Source: Symbiodinium natans (lineage: Eukaryota > Sar > Dinophyceae > Suessiales > Symbiodiniaceae). From it: 64,000 nt of DNA. The notes below the pieces were generated by a model, which ran no database searches, was not told the origin of the DNA, and was given only the letters and a program-made list of their open reading frames with translations. The DNA is taken from the NCBI GenBank assembly GCA_905221605.1, contig CAJNDS010000202.1:374001-438000 (forward strand), in the 5' to 3' direction. The position numbers and the translations under genes are program-made. This document shows positions 37,493 to 40,150 of the stretch, piece after piece (position 1 is the first letter of the stretch; each line of letters begins with the position of its first letter).

Positions 37493-38057
37493 GCAACAAA
37501 AGCTATCCCTCCAATAATTGGGTATGTTTGCAAGATGCCAGCTTGGACAGAAAAAAGGTATCTCTAGGTGACTGACCCTCAGTCCAAATAACTGGCTGGG
37601 TCGTAGTAGGGAATGAGGGAATGAGGTACCCCATAGAATCACTAAAAGGGTGTGTATATATATATATAGGGCCCTAATTCCCTCAATCCCTACTAAGAAC
37701 CAAGTCGAAAACCCCGAGCCCGAAAGCATCGATGTGATGATAAGCTGCCGTCGATACCAGGCGATGCCGTAGGGCAGGTACCCGTGTGACTTGTCAGCGG
37801 TTGGGGTGAAGTTGCCTCAGTTTTTTCAAGGCAGACAGTTAGAACACCCAAATAACGAAGCCCAAGTATATAATGTTTGTTGTACCATTACGCAGCCTCA
37901 AATTTCGTACTCAGAACCCCCTTCGAACAGCCCTTTCCGGCAGGCTTCTCTTGCCAGGAAATGTCAGGCGTCTCATGTTCAACCTTCACCATTCGGACGC
38001 CAGGATGCCTTCCACTACGAAGTCGTGCGGCACGTCAACCACCCGCCAATGTGAGTC
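1059..38057 (-). CDS. GH2 beta-galactosidase-like gene, 40 micro-exons, 5' end missing
   Basis: Glycoside hydrolase family 2 enzymes remove terminal beta-galactosyl or related sugars. Forty exons (listed below) read in order give the family's domains: N-terminal sugar-binding jelly roll (exons 1-7), Ig-like domain (8-12), TIM barrel (13-27) and C-terminal Ig-type domains (30-39), ending in a stop codon. The acid/base glutamate lies in I-C-N-E (exon 18/19 junction) and the nucleophile in S-S-E-T-S-S (exon 23). Exons are 23-97 bp, about 2.15 kb in total, or roughly 720 residues; introns run from 193 bp to 8.1 kb. By hand count, donors are 26 GC, 7 GT and 5 GA, with one unresolved; acceptors are almost always AG|G. 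No stop or frameshift is seen. Unresolved points: the start and signal peptide, the exon 30/31 junction, and possibly a missing exon between 34 and 35. The family call is firm; the substrate is not shown. Confidence 0.93.
1507..1629. mobile_element. family C element C1
   Basis: CTTGGTAACCCAGCAACCAT ... CACTGGGCTACCGAG, with an (AT)n core and TTCCTTTATAAGGGAACC. GH2 intron 39. Confidence 0.85.
1640..1721 (-). repeat. CCCTAAA array, GH2 intron 39
   Basis: About eleven perfect units. Confidence 0.97.
1732..1828 (-). CDS. GH2 exon 39
   Basis: Encodes LMAVLRPTAPASGAIRV, then TASSPGLTSDSLQLK, the last Ig strands with the typical 'V-T-A-S-S-P-G-L' ending. It is the longest exon (97 bp). The donor is TTGAAG before GCTCGG. 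A plus-strand frame here also looks coding but does not fit the gene. Confidence 0.94.
2452..2502 (+). repeat. poly(C) run, GH2 intron 38
   Basis: About 40 consecutive C. Similar runs occur at 5317-5337, 28302-28327, 47228-47246, 51355-51374 and 59625-59645, and poly(G) at 46216-46239 and 58842-58875. Confidence 0.95.
2560..2772 (-). repeat. degenerate CCCTAAA array, GH2 intron 38
   Basis: Units expanded with extra A or TA (CCCTAAAAA, CCCTATAAA), showing slippage and point change after insertion. Confidence 0.9.
2791..2868 (-). CDS. GH2 exon 38
   Basis: Encodes ILGTANGDPASLELNTSP then QRPAFGG(R): the G-x-x-N-G-D-P-x-S-x-E motif of GH2 C-terminal domains. The acceptor is TTGTCAG before GATCC. 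The donor (GGCCG before GCATCC) is the one giving a family-like join. Confidence 0.95.
3283..3367 (-). repeat. CCCTAAA array, GH2 intron 37
   Basis: About twelve units interrupted once by GGCC. Confidence 0.96.
3407..3435 (-). CDS. GH2 exon 37 (29 bp)
   Basis: Encodes VTFAVEGGA(R); the family has 'V-x-F-x-V-x-G-x-A/G-R'. The acceptor is GCCCAG before GTCAC; the donor is TGCCAG before GCTCCA. Confidence 0.88.
3688..3720 (-). CDS. GH2 exon 36 (33 bp)
   Basis: Encodes AKHVLTNGNFN and joins V-P-T to V-T-F in frame. The acceptor is CTTGAG before GCCAA; the donor is TTCAAT before GTGAGC. Confidence 0.82.
4045..4101 (-). CDS. GH2 exon 35
   Basis: Encodes DVALLSVDVLDAQGSIVPT, the first strands of the GH2 C-terminal Ig domain. 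The acceptor is CCCGAG before GACGT; a higher acceptor at 4127 (open frame) is possible. The donor is CCCACC before GCTTCG. Confidence 0.94.
4701..4841. mobile_element. family A inverted-repeat element A1
   Basis: Ends TTGGGATGCTCCCTTATACT and GGAACATCCCAA are inverted. The interior carries CCTTAAT/AATCCCTATT. A TTTAGGG tract (4739-4752) sits inside. Confidence 0.82.
4847..5257 (+). CDS. plus-strand open frame between two inverted-repeat elements
   Basis: A 136-codon frame, Lys/Arg/Leu-rich (VLKIVLEKVLLEVFPSRL ... LRREWVKAIVCKY), lying exactly between element A1 and a family-C-like terminus in GH2 intron 34. It may be cargo or chance; no family recognised. Confidence 0.35.
   Translation: MQHVERRTRPKASHLNCPLNPVSISSCKHRKWKVIAPKVLKIVLEKVLLEVFPSRLKLTCRALRREWVKAIVCKYDTVCRMLFQRPLILSRRTKFMHIKLVKAMANMVMKEERLVISHENGRRMESWQGLLDQKVA
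5849..5958. mobile_element. family D element D1
   Basis: CTACTACGTGCTTTTGTCCC ... GGGTGGTTCTTAAGTAAAGA + GTAGTA, with internal CAATCCCTATCTTACCC. Confidence 0.75.
6067..6254. mobile_element. family G element G3 split by telomere-like tract
   Basis: GGTTCTGAGTAGGGAATGAG ... CTCATTCCCTGCTAAGAACC. CCCTAAA units fill the centre (6130-6190). GH2 intron 34. Confidence 0.85.
6512..6592 (+). repeat. TTTAGGG array, GH2 intron 34
   Basis: Perfect units grading into TTTAGGGC variants on its right side. Confidence 0.96.
6818..6936 (+). repeat. three tandem 40-bp repeats
   Basis: GGGAATGTAAGGGCCACC + (TTTCAA)GATCCCCCTAA in three diverged copies. GH2 intron 34. Confidence 0.85.
7191..7253 (-). CDS. GH2 exon 34
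   Basis: Encodes VVQTAEVHTTGSPQSLRL then RIK, matching '(V)-x-T-x-x-V-x-T-T-G-x-P-x-x-L-x-L'. The donor is ATCAAG before GCAGAC. The 3 kb to exon 35 may hide one further short exon. Confidence 0.92.
7311..7396. mobile_element. family J element J1
   Basis: GGTTGGGTTAGTATTTAAAC ... CCCCCACTATGATAAAGACA. It matches J2 at 57592-57684 over most of its length. Confidence 0.7.
7859..7909 (-). CDS. GH2 exon 33
   Basis: Encodes VPFLAGQLTAKGYVKGQ, matching 'V-P-x-x-P-G-x-L-x-A-x-G-Y'. The acceptor is TTTGCAG before GTGCC; the donor is GGCCAG before GCGTGC. Confidence 0.94.
7928..8062 (+). repeat. variant TTTAGGG array, GH2 intron 32
   Basis: Mix of TTTAGGG, TTAGGGG and TTTTAGGG units. Confidence 0.93.
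8094..8256. mobile_element. family D element D2
   Basis: CTATTTGCTTAAGAACCCCC, then a C29-A17 run, then TAGGGATTACTACTTTTGGT + GGGTTCTTAAGCA. GH2 intron 32. Confidence 0.82.
8616..8690 (-). CDS. GH2 exon 32
   Basis: Encodes VELIHPNGTSMGKISAS then PCSHVSWE; the family pattern is 'V-E-L-x-x-N-G-x-S-x-G'. The acceptor is CTGACAG before GTTGA; the donor is TGGGAG before GCTGGG. Confidence 0.94.
8970..9008 (-). CDS. GH2 exon 31
   Basis: Encodes VWAYSNAEEAGPE, equivalent to 'V-W-x-Y-x-N-A-x-E' in GH2 C-terminal regions. The acceptor is TTGACAG before GTCTG; the donor is CCCGAA before GTCCGT. Confidence 0.94.
9254..9370. mobile_element. family C element C2
   Basis: CTTAGTAGCCCAGTCACCAA ... GATACCACTGGGCTACCAAG. 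GH2 intron 30. Confidence 0.85.
9626..9730. mobile_element. family A element A2
   Basis: GGGGGATGTTCCCT ... TATAAGGGGGAACATCCC, with internal ACTGTCCTTAATAGGGATT. GH2 intron 30. Confidence 0.85.
10153..10195 (-). CDS. GH2 exon 30
   Basis: Encodes YILHLLPHWNWEE, the H-L-x-P-H-W-N-W motif of the domain after the barrel. The acceptor is GCCCAG before GTACA. The 3' edge is unclear: no donor here gives a clean frame into exon 31, so a tiny exon may be missing. Confidence 0.9.
11528..11550 (-). CDS. GH2 exon 29 (23 bp)
   Basis: Encodes SWVWDFF(R). It links Y-Y-Y-K to the I-L-H-L-L-P-H-W-N-W block in frame. The acceptor is GGTTCAG before TCCTG; the donor is GA type (TTCAG before GATTTT). Its small size makes it less certain than its neighbours. 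Confidence 0.8.
11732..11795 (-). CDS. GH2 exon 28
   Basis: Encodes (V)NSHFGVLDMAGFWKHR then AYYYK: the N-S-x-F-G-x-x-D-x-x-G-F-x-K motif ending the barrel. The acceptor is CCAAG before GAATT; the donor is TACAAG before GCGGAC. Confidence 0.97.
11908..12060. mobile_element. family A element A3 with duplicated right end
   Basis: TTGGGACGTTCCCCCTTA at the left. The right terminus (GCTAGTATAAGG-GGAACATCCCA) occurs twice, ending at 12010 and 12060. GH2 intron 27. Confidence 0.87.
12317..12412 (+). repeat. direct repeat around a TTTAGGG tract
   Basis: TTGAGGTC-TTTCTTATAAGGG + AATCCTGCTA-TTTGG occurs twice with TTTAGGG units between the copies. Confidence 0.85.
12474..12763 (+). repeat. longest TTTAGGG array (about 290 bp)
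   Basis: Almost perfect TTTAGGG units with two breaks (about 12506-12516 and 12651-12659), in GH2 intron 27. The plus strand carries the G-rich strand. Confidence 0.98.
12900..13052 (-). repeat. CCCTAAAA-type array, GH2 intron 27
   Basis: Mostly eight-base units CCCTAAAA with CCCTAAAG variants. Confidence 0.93.
13088..13133 (-). CDS. GH2 exon 27
   Basis: Encodes (G)WDYRGEPTPYQWPD(V), the D-Y-R-G-E-P-T-P motif that closes the GH2 active site. The GA-type donor (GGATGT before GAAGCT) is chosen by frame; GT at the same place would break the next exon. Confidence 0.96.
13701..13798. mobile_element. family F element F1
   Basis: TATACTCCCCTTAGAACCTC ... TTCCCAGGGGGCTATAG. Copies F2 (54111-54206) and F3 (59265-59359) share the ends and TATCCTCTTG. 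Confidence 0.8.
13892..13949 (-). CDS. GH2 exon 26
   Basis: Encodes VAWQAILSRSFVAGGFTWT(G), the F-V-A-G-x-F-x-W-T-G strand near the end of the barrel. The acceptor is CTGCAG before GTGGC; the donor is GGACAG before GTCGGG. Confidence 0.97.
14533..14568 (-). CDS. GH2 exon 25
   Basis: Encodes DTEHPGWGETSQ, equivalent to 'P-x-W-G-x-T' of the family. The acceptor is CATGCAG before GACAC; the donor is TCCCAG before GCCCAA. Confidence 0.93.
15065..15108 (-). CDS. GH2 exon 24
   Basis: Encodes (G)LVANDPAAGHVRDY, the loop after the nucleophile. The acceptor is CCGAAG before GCCTG; the donor is GACTAC before GCCACT. Confidence 0.9.
15160..15242 (+). repeat. CT-rich microsatellite, GH2 intron 23
   Basis: TCTCTCTCCCTC-type repeats, 50 bp above exon 24 on the opposite strand, so purine-rich in the transcript. 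Confidence 0.93.
15505..15550 (-). CDS. GH2 exon 23 (nucleophile)
   Basis: Encodes VPAISSETSSAYSDR(G). The Glu of S-S-E-T-S-S is the expected catalytic nucleophile of GH2. The acceptor is GTGCAG before GTGCC; the donor is ACAGAG before GCCATT. Confidence 0.97.
16396..16453 (-). CDS. GH2 exon 22
   Basis: Encodes MGFDYSPETYDRWHAAAPE, the G-F-D-Y-S-x-x-x-Y-D-x-W-H segment before the nucleophile. The acceptor is CAAAG before GATGG; the donor is CCTGAG before GCGGGC. Confidence 0.95.
17007..17053 (-). CDS. GH2 exon 21
   Basis: Encodes ANYNDFNGNHTPMDV(Q). It follows R-P-V-S|A-N as in GH2 relatives. The acceptor is CTTAG before GCGAA; the donor is GTGCA before GCTGGG. Confidence 0.93.
17269..17313 (-). 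CDS. GH2 exon 20
   Basis: Encodes ALAHRLDPLMGRPVS, matching the family's 'D-P-x-x-R-P-V-S/T' turn. The acceptor is GCACAG before GCGTT; the donor is GTCTCT before GCTACT. A spurious continuation reads into the intron. Confidence 0.93.
17672..17720 (-). CDS. GH2 exon 19
   Basis: Completes the catalytic Glu and encodes NLCHSDDVVADAKRLK. The acceptor is TCGAAG before GAACC; the donor is CTCAAG before GCGCTT. Confidence 0.93.
18085..18182. mobile_element. family A element A4
   Basis: TTGGGATGTTCACCCCTTAT / ATAACGGGGAACAC ends; a compact 98-bp copy 37 bp past the exon 18 donor. Confidence 0.87.
18219..18277 (-). CDS. GH2 exon 18 (acid/base strand)
   Basis: Encodes VMIKRDRNHPSIVIWSICN(E), the R-D-R-N-H-P-S-I-x-x-W-S-x-x-N-E signature. 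Its last two bases begin the catalytic acid/base Glu codon, completed by exon 19. The donor is GA type: AACGA before GAGACT. Confidence 0.96.
18463..18765 (+). CDS. plus-strand open frame inside GH2 intron 17
   Basis: After CTTGGCAG reads ALHVRIYVRGSCTRT, an acidic repeat (TDTDTDPDADTDTPT), then VQVVACEAQHAKAIVCSR and a stop. The acidic part comes from a (GACACT)n-like run, so only the C-terminal two thirds look like protein. Function unknown. Confidence 0.35.
   Translation, partial: ALHVRIYVRGSCTRTLSDTDTDTDPDADTDTPTLTLKLTRTREVQVVACEAQHAKAIVCSRATYEVSHLLIKTATHLACWNSRRSISALLKEKMPTVQLF
18835..18888 (-). CDS. GH2 exon 17
   Basis: Encodes GILVWAENHRNGQDEEME, the barrel strand with 'V-W-x-E-N-x-R' of this GH2 group. 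The acceptor is TTCCAG before GGCAT; the donor is ATGGAG before GTCCCA. Confidence 0.95.
19502..19528 (-). CDS. GH2 exon 16 (27 bp)
   Basis: A nine-codon exon, ALLQAADEE, between R-T-A-H-N-P and G-I-L-V-W. The acceptor is TGGCAG before GCTCT; the donor is GAGGAG before GCGTTT. In-frame on both sides. Confidence 0.85.
20437..20508 (-). CDS. GH2 exon 15
   Basis: Encodes VHRLRKLKEFGANGF then RTAHNPHNE: the K-x-x-G-x-N-x-x-R-T-x-H-N-P signature of the GH2 barrel. The donor is AACGAG before GCGCCG. Confidence 0.97.
20812..20853 (-). CDS. GH2 exon 14
   Basis: Encodes DFAAVGVAVPDHLQ, the loop following N-H-Q in GH2 barrels. The acceptor is GTGCCAG before GACTT; the donor is a canonical CTACAG before GTAGGA. 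Confidence 0.94.
21661..21740 (-). CDS. GH2 exon 13
   Basis: Encodes TVAWDPNKGFVLNGVPTK then ILGTANHQ, the start of the TIM barrel (F-x-L-N-G-x-x-x-K-x-x-G ... N-H-Q). The donor is GA type: ACCAG before GACACA. Confidence 0.96.
22506..22624. mobile_element. family B element B1
   Basis: Nested ACTTATAA/TTATAAGT palindromes ending CCCATGAACCTCCAAG. The left terminus has diverged. GH2 intron 12. Confidence 0.75.
22625..22702 (-). repeat. CCCTAAA array, GH2 intron 12
   Basis: Adjacent to the right end of element B1. Confidence 0.97.
22743..22797 (-). CDS. GH2 exon 12
   Basis: Encodes VSISSTSSQDQVSVTFGV(R), ending in the 'F-G-x-R' that leads into the barrel domain. The acceptor is CCGAG before GTCAGC. 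The donor is a GA type (GTCC before GAGCCG), chosen because it keeps the frame into exon 13. Confidence 0.93.
22802..22910 (+). repeat. TTTAGGG array next to GH2 exon 12
   Basis: About 15 perfect units. They end 5 bp above the exon 12 acceptor; a CCCTAAA array of opposite orientation (22625-22702) lies on the other side of the exon. Confidence 0.98.
23414..23460 (-). CDS. GH2 exon 11
   Basis: Encodes (G)ASLWSPAHPALYRLE, the highly conserved L-W-S-P-x-x-P-x-L-Y block of GH2. The acceptor is CCTCCAG before GAGCC; the donor is CTTGAA before GCCCCC. Confidence 0.96.
23495..23565 (+). repeat. TTTAGGG array, GH2 intron 10
   Basis: About ten perfect units, 35 bp upstream (in the transcript) of exon 11. 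Confidence 0.97.
24270..24370. mobile_element. family D element D3
   Basis: ACTATTTGCTTAAGAACACC ... TTTTGGGGTTCTTAGGCAAG, 101 bp. GH2 intron 10, 44 bp past the exon 10 donor. Confidence 0.87.
24415..24481 (-). CDS. GH2 exon 10
   Basis: Encodes VSAATAAGNATTEISL, then RSLQMP, the end of the Ig-like domain before L-W-S-P. The acceptor is GTGCCAG before GTGTC; the donor is TGCCAG before GCCAG. Confidence 0.88.
24698..24745 (-). CDS. GH2 exon 9
   Basis: Encodes VTCTVKTSGGAVVASQ, a strand pair of the central Ig-like domain. The acceptor is CTCGAG before GTGAC; the donor is AGCCAG before GCAGCC. The preceding intron (about 2 kb) holds plus-strand open frames. Confidence 0.88.
25227..25760 (+). 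CDS. 177-codon plus-strand frame in GH2 intron 8
   Basis: Open but with no recognisable domain. Ser/Thr/Pro-rich, and antisense frames are open too. Probably chance or a decayed insertion. Confidence 0.2.
   Translation: MLSVHPPCDVNSLLIHTTRPLSHFPLIFRTRSASCVAHLNTTVWVFLFSLVLADSWSFLPAVNTHWPECSRGFGLSLGARTQTSTFCKLAALFNPGLRTGIPEETQHAKCFGNPTTTSAKSQERVSRSKYSPQLPPSSLSHSLDSRPADSTLGGFRVGLGILRFFACVATASHILLF
26205..26601 (+). CDS. plus-strand open frame inside GH2 intron 8
   Basis: Begins after TTTACGTGCAG with MAATKLFADRAKRAKEG at 26209 in a good start context and ends with a stop at 26601, about 130 residues. It is Lys/Arg/Glu-rich with DRDTMKVFFSVHRKAEAE near the middle. It is flanked on both sides by CATATG/TATATA-rich sequence in inverse orientation. 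It has no match to GH2 on either strand. It may be a nested gene, an exon carried by an inserted element, or a retro-copy. Confidence 0.5.
26724..26807 (-). CDS. GH2 exon 8
   Basis: Encodes VHVAPWGVYAPARVSVPL, then RGAEANADAE; it continues 'A-D-P|V-H-V' from exon 7. The acceptor is CCTGAG before GTGCAC; the donor is GCGGAG before GCTGCG. Confidence 0.93.
27162..27199 (-). CDS. GH2 exon 7
   Basis: Encodes GIYRHVWLTVADP, the G-I-Y-R-H-V signature segment of GH2. The acceptor is CTGCCAG before GCATC; the donor is GATCCC before GTGCCG. Confidence 0.96.
27222..27631. mobile_element. family G element G2 split by telomere-like array
   Basis: TGGTTCTTAGTCGAGAAGGA + GGGAATGAG at the left, CAATTCCCTACCAAGAAAG at the right. 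A 140-bp TTTAGGG array and some unique sequence lie between. GH2 intron 6, 22 bp from exon 7. Confidence 0.78.
27270..27410 (+). repeat. TTTAGGG array inside element G2, GH2 intron 6
   Basis: About twenty units with TTAGGGC variants on the right. It lies between the two ends of a family-G element. Confidence 0.97.
28081..28142 (-). CDS. GH2 exon 6
   Basis: Encodes NVLAVHADATSPDG then WWYDGG: the N-V-L-A-V-x-x-D and W-W-Y-x-G-G-G motifs of GH2. The donor is GGCGGAG before GCCCAC; the Gly codon is completed by exon 7. Confidence 0.96.
28368..28433 (-). repeat. CCCTAAA array, GH2 intron 5
   Basis: Nine perfect units 19 bp below exon 5. Confidence 0.97.
28452..28534 (-). CDS. GH2 exon 5
   Basis: Encodes VWLNGVYLGGHGSGYTPF followed by LVDLGVAKLT: the 'V-W-L-N-G ... 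G-G-H-x-x-G-Y' block that directly follows exon 4 in the family, even though the intron between them is 8.1 kb. The donor edge (CTGAC before GCAGCT) is the best of several choices. Confidence 0.95.
28620..35905. repeat. 7.3-kb C-rich minisatellite inside GH2 intron 4
   Basis: Built from CCGCCCT, CATGGCTC and CATGGCCC words. A recurring anchor (CAGCTGACTTTAAAGGGTCC, then CAGTGCATGCCCGCCC) is found 19 times (about 29388, 29733, 30038, 30487, 30963, 31266, 31571, 31918, 32307, 32537, 32819, 33099, 33499, 33723, 34087, 34455, 34748, 35269, 35581), giving units of about 220-520 bp. Units share modules ending TTCAGACCTTATCATCCGCC and CGGCTTTGGACCCTATCAGC in varying order, so the array grew by repeated unequal rearrangement. 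Long plus-strand open frames (up to 608 codons) are products of the repeat composition. Confidence 0.95.
35906..36120 (+). other. edge of the minisatellite with a basic open frame
   Basis: Unique sequence in GH2 intron 4 directly after the array. The plus frame contains RPKRKPGRPRVHV, an AT-hook-like word, but it is only the tail of a repeat-driven frame. No exon is claimed. Confidence 0.25.
36532..36606 (-). repeat. CCCTAAA array, GH2 intron 4
   Basis: Ten perfect units just below exon 4. Confidence 0.97.
36650..36692 (-). CDS. GH2 exon 4
   Basis: Encodes YAWLEFEGVMVRSQ, matching the GH2 pattern 'W-L-x-F-E-G-V'. The acceptor is GTGCAG before GTACG; the donor is AGCCAG before GTGGGA. The following intron is the longest (8.1 kb) and contains the C-rich minisatellite. 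Confidence 0.93.
36971..37015 (-). CDS. GH2 exon 3
   Basis: Encodes KVCIPEAADIASGK(R), the strand after W-Y-R-R in GH2. The acceptor is TTCCAG before GAAGG; the donor is CAAGAG before GCATCT. The split Arg codon is completed by exon 4. Confidence 0.87.
37418..37493 (+). repeat. (CAT)n microsatellite, GH2 intron 2
   Basis: About 22 CAT/CGT units. The Met and Asp runs in minus frames come from it. Confidence 0.97.
37592..37703. mobile_element. family G element G1 (intact)
   Basis: GGCTGGGTCGTAGTAGGGAA ... AATCCCTACTAAGAACCAAG with a short (TA)n core, 112 bp. GH2 intron 2; no telomere-like insert. Confidence 0.87.
37749..37815 (-). CDS. GH2 exon 2
   Basis: Reads GNFTPTADKSHGYLPYG, then IAWYRR: the family's G-Y-L-P-x-G-x-x-W-Y-R-R block. 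It is in phase with exon 1 (split Gly codon). The donor is CGACG before GCAGCT. Intron 1 (193 bp) is the shortest in the gene and has no telomere-like tract. Confidence 0.93.
38009..38057 (-). CDS. GH2 exon 1 (first recognised)
   Basis: Encodes DSHWRVVDVPHDFVVE, the W-x-x-V-D-V-P-H-D motif of the GH2 N-terminal domain. The acceptor is CTGAG before GACTC and the donor is GAAG before GCATCC. The frame is open for about 16 more codons upstream, so the acceptor could lie higher. Confidence 0.88.
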
Positions 38058-38863
38058 CTCAGTGTGAGGTGATGTTTCATGGGCCCACGAACCTACAGCT
38101 GTAGATATGCCTGCAACCAGTGACGATGGAACTGGCCTGAGAAAGACCAGGTCCGGTTTAGGGACTATGTCAGCAGCATGAGGAAACCAGGTCATAACCC
38201 CAGGCCTGTTTCAGCTTCGGGTTTGGATTTCGAAGGTTCAGGGTTTGAAAACCATGCTCCGAGCGCTTATTTCCGATTGGCAGTCAGATCCAGAACCAGT
38301 GCCAAAAACTCGAAGCTTGCGACCGTCACATCCCCGCAGTGCCCTGCTACTTGGAGAACTGATTTAGGGTTTAGGGTTTAGGGTTTAGGGGTGCGCAGTG
38401 GCTTTCCCTAGAGAAGCCGATGCCCGGCAGGGGCCTTCAACCTATGCCTTCGTTGATGCCTAGTTGAAGATAAGACGCCCAAATCTCAAAGACCAGAAAC
38501 AATGTAGGCCTTGGGAGTTCAGGGGCTTCTAGTTTATTGGGTTTATAGGGTTCCGCCTTTTTGATGGCAACCGAGGCACATCCAAGTCCGAACGGCAGCC
38601 GTCCTGCGCGGAAAAGGTAGGGGGTGTGGGGCCAAGTGGGCAAATGCGATGCAGAAGTCTGACTCAGGGGGTCTCTGAACCCTAAGCCCTTCATGCACCT
38701 GGAAGTTGCTTCATGCCAGGATGAACCCTAAACCCTAAACCCTAGTATAAATACTCCTGGGACTCCTGAAGGCACAAGGTGTGAAGACGGGCCCATTCTT
38801 TAGATCAACCGGCAGGCCAGACCACTAATGACATCCAAATTGCCCACTGGAAATGTGTAAGTG

Positions 38864-38945
38864 AATATATGTATATGTATATACACATACACATGTACAT
38901 GTGTATATGTATATACATGTGTATATATATATACATGTGTACATA
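38864..38945. repeat. TATACACATGTG palindromic microsatellite
   Basis: Alternating TATATA/CACATGTAC words forming several self-complementary blocks. Confidence 0.85.
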
Positions 38946-39349
38946 CAGAGAAGGCGTAAATCGCGACCAACACACTCCGAATGCTTCCACGAACCTCGCT
39001 GGGCCCCAAAATACTCAAAACCCAACTCATGTCCACAAGCTTCCGAGGCTTCAGGAGTAAAAATTCCTAGGCCTTCTGGGCTTCAGCTTCGGATTGTAGG
39101 TTTTTGTGCTTGGGATTTAGGGTTCGTAGGGTTTATACAGCTTACCCAGCGCGTCCACAGTTCCTGTATAAGCTGCAACTGACTGTGCCACTTGGGCGTC
39201 GGAGGCTGTAGACCTTAACAGCCTAAACCCTTCCCCCGATCCCTAAACCATTTATAAACAAAAAACAACGTGTCATGTTCTTTCTGTGTGCTGTTCCATG
39301 CCAGAGGTCCAGCAACTTTCATTCTGGCACCTTTAGAAGTAGAACTGTG

Positions 39350-39428
39350 CTCCCTAAACCCTAAACCCTAACCCCCAAACCCTAAACCCTAAACCCTAAA
39401 CCCTAAACCCTAAACCCTAAACCCTAAA
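39350..39428 (-). repeat. CCCTAAA array
   Basis: Near-perfect units in the spacer above the recognised GH2 exons. Confidence 0.96.
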
Positions 39429-39439
39429 CCTTAGTTGCC

Positions 39440-39512
39440 AACAATGGCGAGGGCGCCGCGGCCTCCCAGCATGGAGATCCGGGCATCATCTTCCGGGGCT
39501 TTCTGCTGGGGT
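39440..39512 (-). CDS. coding-like segment, candidate 5' GH2 exon
   Basis: Minus frame KAPEDDARISMLGGRG, then ALAIVG. It ends with CTGGGAG before GCCGCG, a donor of the same GC type. Whether it belongs to the GH2 gene is unknown. Confidence 0.35.
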
Positions 39513-39775
39513 CGCCTGACTCATGGAGATACCCAGCGGGGTTACATGCCCCCCTCCCCAAAAAAATATACCCCTCTCGTTTCTGTCTGCGCATAGATCA
39601 TACATAAGGAATAGAGTATATACTAATATGTATGTACTTATATATGTGGTACTTGTGTATGACCACATGCATACGTACATGCATACGTATGAATATATAT
39701 ATATATATATATATACATATGCCTGCTGAAGCAATTTGATCAACCAGCTGAACTGAGAACTATATCTATATATAA

Positions 39776-39834
39776 AAAACAAATAAATAAATAAATATAT
39801 ACATATATTTATTTATTTATTTATACACACATAC
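39776..39834. repeat. (AAAT)n/(ATTT)n hairpin
   Basis: AAACAAATAAATAAATAAAT is followed by its inverse across ATATACATATAT. Confidence 0.88.
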
Positions 39835-40029
39835 ATATGTGTCTGTACGAGCGTAAGGGACTACACCTTCAACTCGCCGGCGGGCGCAGGCACCTTGGGC
39901 TTTGGGTTTTGGGACCTTCTGCTCGGCATGCCTTGGAACATATCCCCAAAAGGCATCTATCACCATGACTCTGCAATCAAGAGAGTGCAATCCGTAAGCC
40001 ACTGGCAATAAGAGATACTTACTGAATAA

Positions 40030-40150
40030 GCCCAGTCAGGCGATTGGAACCTGGCCTTCGCCTTGCCACTGGCCGCTGCCCGTGCAACTGGAACGGATAT
40101 CCAGGAAGCCTGGCTAAAGGCGCGCACGGAGGGTTGTAGTCTTCGTTGCT
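40030..40150. other. coding-like stretch, strand undecided
   Basis: Both the plus frame (LAAARATGTDIQEAWLKA) and the minus frame (SQASWISVPVARAAASGK) are open and protein-like. Confidence 0.25.

Noticed and set aside
37334-37729. Asp/Met/His-run proteins at 37.4 kb
   Set aside because: Produced by the (CAT)n microsatellite within GH2 intron 2.
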